Assembly: GCA_034666705.1 (NCBI GenBank)
Contig: JAXDLH010000281.1
Coordinates: 1-15,173 of the forward strand
Length of the DNA stretch: 15,173 nucleotides
Source: JAXDLH01 sp034666705
GTDB lineage: Bacteria > Chloroflexota > UBA6077 > SHYK01
Direction of reading: 5' to 3'
Shown piece by piece: positions 7,795 through 13,603 of the stretch (position 1 is the stretch's first letter; each line of letters starts with the position of its first letter). The notes below the pieces were generated by a model. The model worked only from the letters and a program-made list of their open reading frames with translations, did not search any database and was not told the origin of the DNA. The translations under genes were made by a program, and so were the position numbers.

Positions 7795-8097
7795 CTGGTC
7801 TCCCCTTGCCCTTGCGGGCGACTCATGGTGCCTTAGATTGCGCGACCGGGCACGAATCGCGCAAGAGCGCCTAGGCGCTTTTGCTTACGCTGATTGCCGC
7901 TCCACGTCGTTCGCGCTCCAATCGGGTTCACCCAGGTATCCTTGACCAAGCCGCACTGTTTCGGACAACCTACCTCGTTGCTCCCGCAGCGAGCGGTATA
8001 CCCGCGACCGTAAAAATATTGCCGCGCTCGCGCACACAGCGCCGGATGCTGCACCAGCTTCACCGCGCAGAACGAATCTGGAATACGTCAAAGAGTA
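7795..8097. other. Divergent intergenic region, no confident feature
   Basis: This 303-bp gap separates outward-facing genes and should contain promoters for both. Apart from the ribosome site of the left gene (7800-7807) I see no convincing promoter pair, hairpin, RNA gene or coding stretch. An A/T-richer patch (TAAAAATATTG, 8011-8021) may mark promoter DNA. Confidence 0.4.
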
Positions 8098-9150
8098 TTG
8101 GGCGAAAAAACGTTCTCTAAATTCCGGGGGGAGCCGACCAGCCCACGCGGCTCATCGGCCGCTGGCCGGCAGCCAGCGCCATTCCTGGCGGCCCCTGCAG
8201 GACTGTACCTCAGCGGCCTGCTTGGCTGGACACTCCTGCACGCCGCATTCGGCGACCGCTGGTGGTGGCTCTTCGGCGCGAACGCGTTCGCAGATTGGCT
8301 CTTCCTGCCTGTCATCGCGGCCATCCCACTCGTGATGTATGCGCGTCGGCGCAGCTTGTGGGTCGGCCTCGTCCTTGCCACGATGATCTTCGTGACTCAG
8401 TTCGGCGCAGATTATCTGCCGAAGGCCGTCGCGGAGGGGCCGGCCGAGCGCACGCTGACAGTCATGAACTACAACGTGCTCGGCACCAATCGTGACCCGA
8501 ATGCGGTGGTGGCCACCATCCGCGCGATGCAACCCGACATCGTCGGCCTCGAGGAGCTCAACCTGGAAGGCGCCGCGGCGATTCGGCGGGAGCTCGCAGC
8601 CGATTACCCGTACCAGATCCTCGACGCCAAGCGCGGCGTAACCGGCATGGGCTTCATCAGCCGGTATCCCGCGCGTCTCGTGAGCGAGACATTGCCGGGT
8701 GAGTGGACCGGGAAGCCGATGGTGATCTCCCTGGACTTTCACGGCACACCGGTCACCGTGCTTACGCTGCATCCGCTCTCGACCTCGCCGGCCCGTCCAG
8801 CGGCGATGGAGGCAACGATCACCGAGCGCGCGGCGAACGCACGGGCGATCGACGACGCGAAGGCAGCGCACCCGGGTCCTTTCATCGTGCTCGTGGATTT
8901 CAACACCACACCGAGGAATGACGCCTACTACGCCGTTACCCGCACGCTCGCTGACTCCTGGCGTGAAGCGGGGTGGGGTCCTGGCCACACGTTTACCGTC
9001 CTGTCCCTCCCACACAAACCGTTATTGGTGCGGATCGACTATGTGTTCCACTCCGCAGAATGGCAGGCGACGTCGGCGTGGGTCGCGCCGTGGGACGGCG
9101 CGAGCGACCACCGGGCGTTGGTGGCGCGGCTCGTGCTCCGGTCCGACTAA
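8098..9150 (+). CDS. Membrane-anchored endonuclease/exonuclease/phosphatase (EEP) family protein
   Basis: A 350-residue protein with three predicted membrane helices (about 30-51, 57-81 and 86-103), then an EEP-fold domain from about 119. EEP motifs seen: MNYNVLG (Asn126), GLEELN (Glu153 as metal ligand), LVDFNTTP (Asp267, Asn269; the usual Gly of GDFN is Val), RIDYVFHS and the closing SDHRALV (Asp337, His338). Such proteins hydrolyse phosphodiester or phosphomonoester bonds; membrane-anchored forms with this layout are usually uncharacterised. The active domain probably faces outwards, but topology was not computed. The start is uncertain: the first usable codon after the in-frame stop at 8011 is TTG 8098, with only a poor ribosome site. 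No functional link to the aromatic genes is apparent. Confidence 0.83.
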   Translation: MGEKTFSKFRGEPTSPRGSSAAGRQPAPFLAAPAGLYLSGLLGWTLLHAAFGDRWWWLFGANAFADWLFLPVIAAIPLVMYARRRSLWVGLVLATMIFVTQFGADYLPKAVAEGPAERTLTVMNYNVLGTNRDPNAVVATIRAMQPDIVGLEELNLEGAAAIRRELAADYPYQILDAKRGVTGMGFISRYPARLVSETLPGEWTGKPMVISLDFHGTPVTVLTLHPLSTSPARPAAMEATITERAANARAIDDAKAAHPGPFIVLVDFNTTPRNDAYYAVTRTLADSWREAGWGPGHTFTVLSLPHKPLLVRIDYVFHSAEWQATSAWVAPWDGASDHRALVARLVLRSD

Positions 9151-9402
9151 GGGCGCACGGCAATAGGCAGCAGCATGTTGGACGAGATTGAGGTAGTCGG
9201 CCTGCAAGGCCAGGTTCCGCCGCTGCAGCATGGCCAAATTCATCGTCCCGGTGGGTTGGCTATCGCGTCGGCCCAGCCTATTGCCGGTCGCTCTAACGCG
9301 TGCCTTGCGCGCAAGGCCGGGCCGCAGTAGCATCGGCCGGTCGACGCGCGGCGATTCGCGCTCCGCGCCGATCGGGAATGCGCGAGAGGGGGAGTCCATC
9401 CG

Positions 9403-10419
9403 ATGGCCAACAAGCTGCGGCTGAGCTTTGTCACCGGCAAGAACGAGCGGGTCGAGCCGCTCCTCAACGGCACCGTCGACATCGAGGGGATCGAGCTGAT
9501 CCCCACCTATTCTGATCCATCCGAAACCTTCTGGCGGCAGCTCAACTTCTGGGAGTTCGAGCTGTCCGAGATGTCCATCTCCTCGTATCTCATCGCCCGC
9601 TCGCACGGCGCCGACATGATCATGCTCCCGATCTTCCCGTCGCGGCGCTTCATGCAGATGGGACACTCGTTCCACGTCGACTCGGGGATCAAGGAGCCGA
9701 ACGACCTCAACGGTAAGCGGATCGGCGTTGGCGAGTACCAGCAGACCGCCTCGCTGTGGTTCCGCGGCGTCATGCAAGAGGACTTTGGCGTCGATCAGTT
9801 CGGCGTCGATTGGTGGATGGAGCGCAGCGAGGAGTTCAGCCACGGCGGCGCGACCGGGTTCGAGCCGATGAAGGGCATCAAATTCCACCGCATCCCGCAG
9901 GACAAGAGCCTTGCCTCGATGCTCGTGAATCACGAGTTGGACGCAGCGACCGTTGGCCGTGCCTTCTCCCGTGAGTGGAACATCATCGACCGCTCGACGA
10001 CGATTCGCGCGCAGGATGCCGACTGGAGCAAGGTAAAGCCCCTCTTCCCGGATCCGAAGGCGGAGGCGGAGCGCTTCGTCAAGCAGCACGGCTTCGTGCC
10101 TGCGAACCATGGCTACGCAATCCGGGGTGACGTCTACCGCCAGCACCCGTGGATTGCGTTCAACCTCTACAAGGCGTTTCTCGAAGCGAAGCGAGTCTGG
10201 GCGGAGAACTTCTCCGATAGCGTGCCCTCCGGCCTGTTCTTCGGGCCGCAGTACATCCGCGAGACGACCCGGATCGTCGGCGAGGACCCGTTCGCCTACG
10301 GCGTGAAGGCGAACCGCGCGATGCTGGAGACGGCCGTCAAGTATTCGAACCAGCAGGGCTTCATCCCAGACATCCCCAAGATCGAGGACCTATTCGCGGA
10401 GCAGCTCAGGGACCTGTAG
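9403..10419 (+). CDS. 4,5-dihydroxyphthalate decarboxylase-like protein (PBP2 fold), copy B
   Basis: A 338-residue paralogue of the protein at 4836-5816, also without a signal peptide. Shared landmarks: PLLNGTVDIEGIEL at the start, the WEFELSEMSISSYLI stretch (about 50), the DLNGKRIGVGEY segment (about 105) leading into a SLWFRGVM helix, LVNHELDAAT, the HGFVPANHG turn, and GVKANRAMLE near the end. Members are annotated either as 4,5-dihydroxyphthalate decarboxylase (Pht5 type, giving protocatechuate) or as ABC substrate-binding proteins; lack of export signal and of transporter genes favours the enzyme-like branch. ATG 9403 follows GGGGGAG (9388-9394) by 8 nt. Divergence between the copies is high (identity mostly limited to motifs), so they probably differ in substrate rather than being a recent duplication. 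A strong hairpin follows the stop by 11 bp. Confidence 0.8.
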   Translation: MANKLRLSFVTGKNERVEPLLNGTVDIEGIELIPTYSDPSETFWRQLNFWEFELSEMSISSYLIARSHGADMIMLPIFPSRRFMQMGHSFHVDSGIKEPNDLNGKRIGVGEYQQTASLWFRGVMQEDFGVDQFGVDWWMERSEEFSHGGATGFEPMKGIKFHRIPQDKSLASMLVNHELDAATVGRAFSREWNIIDRSTTIRAQDADWSKVKPLFPDPKAEAERFVKQHGFVPANHGYAIRGDVYRQHPWIAFNLYKAFLEAKRVWAENFSDSVPSGLFFGPQYIRETTRIVGEDPFAYGVKANRAMLETAVKYSNQQGFIPDIPKIEDLFAEQLRDL

Positions 10420-10430
10420 GGACCCAAACT

Positions 10431-10467
10431 CCCGGGCCCTCTTCCCGCCATGAGAAGAGGGCCCGGG
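10431..10467 (+). terminator. Perfect 14-bp hairpin, transcription terminator of copy B gene
   Basis: CCCGGGCCCTCTTC (10431-10444), a 9-nt loop, then its exact reverse complement (10454-10467), starting 11 bp after the stop codon. The U-rich tract (TCTTTT) lies about 12 nt further on rather than directly at the stem, so termination is likely but not textbook. Confidence 0.75.
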
Positions 10468-10496
10468 ATAACCTCGGGTCTTTTGCCAGAGGGTCA

Positions 10497-10884
10497 ATGA
10501 GAGACAGCGTTGGGGGCCGGGCCGACCGAGACCGGTACACTCAGCGTTGGGTGAAGCGTCGTGAGTTACGAACCGGAGATGACCGACTGCTTCGGGCATG
10601 GGTTCGGCCCGGCCATCTCAAGAGGAAGCGACATCTACCGCGCCACGGGGAGCTCGCCCCTATCGCGGCCAGATCCCGCTGGTACTCCAGGAGCCGCATG
10701 CCATCATCCAGGCCGCCACCGATGGAGCGCTGCACTTCTATCGACTGCGGATCGGCGAAGGGGTGTACCGCGATCTGTACTTACCTGTGATCGTTGGCTG
10801 CGACTCGGCGAGGAATTGCTGGGTGAAGACCTCTGGCTGGCGCTCTGTTGGAGCGACACGACCAGCCTTCTCAGTGGCAAGACG
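10497..10884 (+). pseudogene. Possible remnant of a small gene, reading frame broken
   Basis: Between the hairpin and the next gene lie 388 bp with no clean gene, although all three plus frames are open over part of it. Frame 10598 onward gives the most protein-like stretch, with IPLVLQEPHAIIQAATDG then HFYRLRIGEGVYRDLYLPVI (about 10667-10795). That pattern resembles small single-domain hypothetical proteins common in this kind of genome, but it has no ribosome site, lacks the expected N-terminal part in the same frame and degenerates after about 10800. A GTG reading from 10561 covers the upstream part in another frame. I infer a frameshifted remnant; it may equally be chance. No family name is given. 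Confidence 0.25.
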
Positions 10885-11811
10885 TCATCCGCCTACCGTA
10901 AATACCACCTTGCCGGTGGTCTGGTGTCCACGAAATTGCTCAATCACAGCAACCGCTTGTGACCAGTCACGGGTCGCGCCGACGTGGACGTGCAGCCGGC
11001 CGGCGGCGATGAGATCCGCCAGGTAGCTCAGGTCTCGGCCAAAGGTGCTTACGTCCGTACGGTAGACGCCAAAGCCCTGGAGCTTGCCGCCGGGGGCGTT
11101 GCGAAAATCGCCGAAGGCGATCGAACTGCGCTCGCCGCTCGCCATGCCGTAGGCCGTAGCGGTGCCACCTTCGGCGAGTCGGTGAATTGCGTCTACCAGG
11201 AGCTGGCCCCCCACACCGTCGAACACGAGGTCGAACGGCCCGGTGCTCTCGTCGAGGACGGTCACGACGCGATCAGCGCCGAGCGCCCGCGCGGTCTCGA
11301 CGCGATGCTCGCCACTCACGTGGCCAGTGACGTGCGCGCCGGCGATCTTCGCCAATTGCACCGCGAATGAGCCAACGCCGCCGCTCGCCCCCGTGATGAG
11401 CACCTGCTTCCCGATGAGTGGTCCGCCCATCTGGAGGCCACGCAGCGCCGTAAGTCCTGCGACCGGCAGCGCCGCAGCCTCCGCGAAGGAGACCTGCTCC
11501 GGGATCATGCCGACGCGATCGGTTGGGACGTTGACCCGCTGCGACCACCCGCCCAGGTCCGCCGCGCCGACGACCCGCGCGCCGACCGCGGGGCCGCTCC
11601 CGTCGGCTGCCGCGCGTGCGACGACTCCCGCAACGTCTTGCCCGGGCGTCCACCCATTGGCGCGCTGCTGGAGCAGATTCATCTCACCGCGATTCACGGC
11701 GAAGGCGCGCACGTCGATCACGCACTCGTCCGGCTTCGGACTCGGTTCGGGCAGGTCGTCACGGAGCGCCAGACCGAGCTCCGCAGAAGGATCGGTGATG
11801 TATCCACGCAC
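10885..11811 (-). CDS. MDR-family NADPH:quinone oxidoreductase-like protein
   Basis: A 308-residue zinc-independent medium-chain dehydrogenase/reductase. The N-terminal GroES-like part has AVNRGEMNLL and GQDVAGVVA, with no Cys/His zinc ligands. The Rossmann half starts with the nucleotide motif GASGGVG at residues 141-147 and continues with ARALGADRVV and LVFDGVGG. Relatives reduce quinones or enones with NADPH. The protein begins MRGYITDPSAELGLAL using GTG at 11811, supported by GGAGG at 11820-11824 and an 8-nt spacer. Length is slightly below the usual 320-330, mainly from a compact N-terminal lobe. It is divergent from the Rieske gene across a repeat-bearing gap, so the two could be co-controlled. 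A role in reducing a ring-derived enone or quinone is plausible but unproven. Confidence 0.88.
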   Translation of the reverse strand: MRGYITDPSAELGLALRDDLPEPSPKPDECVIDVRAFAVNRGEMNLLQQRANGWTPGQDVAGVVARAAADGSGPAVGARVVGAADLGGWSQRVNVPTDRVGMIPEQVSFAEAAALPVAGLTALRGLQMGGPLIGKQVLITGASGGVGSFAVQLAKIAGAHVTGHVSGEHRVETARALGADRVVTVLDESTGPFDLVFDGVGGQLLVDAIHRLAEGGTATAYGMASGERSSIAFGDFRNAPGGKLQGFGVYRTDVSTFGRDLSYLADLIAAGRLHVHVGATRDWSQAVAVIEQFRGHQTTGKVVFTVGG

Positions 11812-11819
11812 GATTCATG

Positions 11820-11824
11820 CCTCC
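11820..11824 (-). promoter_or_regulatory. Ribosome binding site supporting GTG start at 11811
   Basis: GGAGG on the minus strand lies 8 nt before GTG 11811. It supports the GTG as the true initiation codon of the MDR gene. Confidence 0.65.
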
Positions 11825-11920
11825 GGGAGTGAGCCCGCATGGCCCGCTCGATTGCTCCACCACGCCACTTTATCGCACCGCGCCCTATCGAGTATGTTGC
11901 TGATGCGCACCGGGTCCACC

Positions 11921-12012
11921 GTCATCCTGAGCGAAGCGAAGGATCCGTGATTCCAACGTCGAGTGCGGATCCTTCGGCTGCGGCCTCAACGATGCCAACC
12001 TGTCAGGATGAC
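11921..12012. repeat. GTCATCCTGAGCG-type interspersed palindromic repeat
   Basis: The left arm at 11921-11946 (GTCATCCTGAGCGAAGCGAAG then GATCC, abbreviated here as two parts) is mirrored on the right by GGATCCTTCG (11968-11977) and CAGGATGAC (12004-12012), the latter separated by a 26-bp insertion or divergence. Strings of this type are known as high-copy intergenic repeats in several GC-rich lineages, including Chloroflexota. It sits between the divergent MDR and Rieske genes. The right arm is imperfect, so this may be two fused or decayed copies in inverted orientation. Confidence 0.75.
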
Positions 12013-12100
12013 AGCCCCTCGACTGCTGCCTTGAGAATCGCTTGTCATGCCACGGTGGCGCGCGGGCGCGGCATGACCACTCGTCGTTTCGGAGGGCTTC

Positions 12101-13372
12101 ATGCTTTCGAAAGAAGAGAATGAGCTGCTGACTCGGACCGGGCCGGGCACGCCAATGGGTGCGCTATTGCGCCGATACTGGCTGCCGGCGCTGCTCCCGG
12201 AGGAGGTGCCAACGCCGGATTGTCCACCGGTGCGGATCCGGCTGCTCGGCGAGGACCTCGTAGCGTTACGAGACAGCAATGGCCAAGTCGGACTCGTCGC
12301 CGCGCACTGCCCGCATCGTGGGGCCTCGCTCTTCTTCGGCAGGAACGAAGACGCCGGGCTACGCTGCGTCTACCACGGCTGGAAGTTTGACGTGACGGGC
12401 CAGTGCGTTGACATGCCCAACGAGCCCGCCGAGTCCAACTTCAAGAGCAAGATCAAGGCGACCGCATATCCGTGCTGCGAAGCTGGCGGCATGATCTGGA
12501 CCTACATGGGCCCAATGGAGCACATGCCGGAGATCCCGCAACTCGAATGGACCCTCCTCCCCGAGAGTCACTATTACGTGCACAAGCGCTTCCAGCAGAG
12601 CAGCTACCTCCAGAACGTCGAGGGCGAGGTCGACTCAGCGCACGTCTCATTCCTGCACCGTTCATTCGGCGGCGACCGTCTCAGAGGCTCCGTCCAGGGC
12701 CAGACCTTACTCGGGCAGGCGACCGACAGCTCGCCGGTGTTCACGGTACAGGAGACGGACTACGGCCTTGCGATCGGCGCCCGCCGGAACTGGGAGACGG
12801 ATCAGTATTACTGGCGTATCACGCAGTTCCTGATGCCGACGTACACGATGATCCCGGCCGAGATCGGCGCCACGGTGAGCTTCACGGCCGCAGTCCCCGT
12901 CGACGACGAGCGCATGGTGGGCTACACCGTGACGTGGCACCCGACTCGCCCATTGACCGAGACCGAGATCGCCAACATCGAGTCGTGGCGGGGAATCTAC
13001 GCAGAGGTGGATCCGCGCACCTACCAGCCGCTTTGCGTCCGTGCGAACGACTATCAATTGGACCGGGAGAAGCAGCGGTCGGAATCGTTCACGGGGATCC
13101 GTGGCATCCGCGAACAGGACCTAGCGGTGCAGGAGGACCAGTTCGGCGGGCCGATTGCGGATCGCACGCGCGAGCACCTCGGCACGAGCGACGCCGCGGT
13201 CATCGCACTGCGCCAACGGCTCTTGCGCACGCTCCACGATATGGAGCAAGGGCGCGAGCCACCCGAGCCGACCAATGGCGCCGCCTACCTGGTTCGCTCA
13301 GCGGCGCTGCTGCTCCCACGCTCGGCGCCGTTCGCGGAGGCCGCGCAAGCGGGGGCGGTTCTGCGGACGTAG
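12101..13372 (+). CDS. Rieske aromatic-ring oxygenase, phthalate 4,5-dioxygenase-type alpha subunit
   Basis: A 423-residue oxygenase component of a Rieske non-haem iron system, adding oxygen to (or demethylating) aromatic acids with electrons from a separate reductase. The Rieske [2Fe-2S] ligands are Cys70 and His72 in CPHRGAS and Cys89 and His92 in CVYHGWK. The catalytic domain shows NVEGEVDSAHVSFLHRSF, with bridging Asp178 and iron ligands His181 and His186, and the third ligand is probably Asp340 in REQDLAVQED. The tail IADRTREHLGTSDAAVIALRQRLL is the phthalate 4,5-dioxygenase / LigX-like signature, so this subfamily is well supported; the actual substrate is not. ATG 12101 follows GGAGG (12091-12095) by 5 nt. 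No reductase or ferredoxin gene is near. Length is normal for the family. Confidence 0.93.
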   Translation: MLSKEENELLTRTGPGTPMGALLRRYWLPALLPEEVPTPDCPPVRIRLLGEDLVALRDSNGQVGLVAAHCPHRGASLFFGRNEDAGLRCVYHGWKFDVTGQCVDMPNEPAESNFKSKIKATAYPCCEAGGMIWTYMGPMEHMPEIPQLEWTLLPESHYYVHKRFQQSSYLQNVEGEVDSAHVSFLHRSFGGDRLRGSVQGQTLLGQATDSSPVFTVQETDYGLAIGARRNWETDQYYWRITQFLMPTYTMIPAEIGATVSFTAAVPVDDERMVGYTVTWHPTRPLTETEIANIESWRGIYAEVDPRTYQPLCVRANDYQLDREKQRSESFTGIRGIREQDLAVQEDQFGGPIADRTREHLGTSDAAVIALRQRLLRTLHDMEQGREPPEPTNGAAYLVRSAALLLPRSAPFAEAAQAGAVLRT

Positions 13373-13418
13373 ATGAGACCCCACTACGATCCGGAGACTG
13401 CCACTCTCTATCGACCTA

Positions 13419-13595
13419 TCAGAAAAAACGAGCGTCGGCTCCCGACAAGTCGCGCCGGGCGTTGTCGCCGATTTTGATTCGGATGGACGGCTCGTCGGCA
13501 TCGACGTAGATCGTGCGAGCCAGGTAGCTGACCTCTCGCGTCTGGAAGCGGATGACCTGCCCGTTTCGCAGATCTCGCTCACGTAGGGTCGCCAC
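13419..13595 (-). CDS. Small hypothetical protein downstream of the GH26-like gene
   Basis: A possible 58-residue protein starting at GTG 13595, 8 nt after the stop of the glycoside hydrolase gene on the same strand. Its sequence alternates charged and beta-branched residues (NGQVIRFQTREVSYLARTIYV, then SIRIKIGDNARRD), which reads like a short beta-rich domain rather than a random frame. It contains no Cys, signal peptide or membrane helix. There is no clear ribosome site; translational coupling to the upstream gene would be needed. I do not recognise a family. It could also be a chance open frame in GC-rich DNA. Confidence 0.35.
   Translation of the reverse strand: MATLRERDLRNGQVIRFQTREVSYLARTIYVDADEPSIRIKIGDNARRDLSGADARFF
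13423..13446 (-). terminator. Weak intrinsic terminator candidate
   Basis: On the minus strand GTCGG, loop GAG, CCGAC, then GCTCG and six U (13446 down to 13423). The stem is only 5 bp and overlaps the end of the small ORF, but the U-run makes it the best candidate for ending the GH26-like transcript. Confidence 0.3.
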
Positions 13596-13603
13596 CGCAG
13601 GCG

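Noticed and set aside
6631..7836. Plus-strand open frame opposite the amidohydrolase gene
   Set aside because: It would run through the perfect hairpin at 6719-6754 and has no recognisable domain; the minus-strand protein is a clear amidohydrolase.
9150..9237. Leucine-rich minus-strand stretch (NLAMLQRRNLALQADYLNLV) in the gap before copy B
   Set aside because: Protein-like over only about 30 codons, with no ribosome site, and the frame continues into antisense of the EEP gene. Too short to support as a gene.
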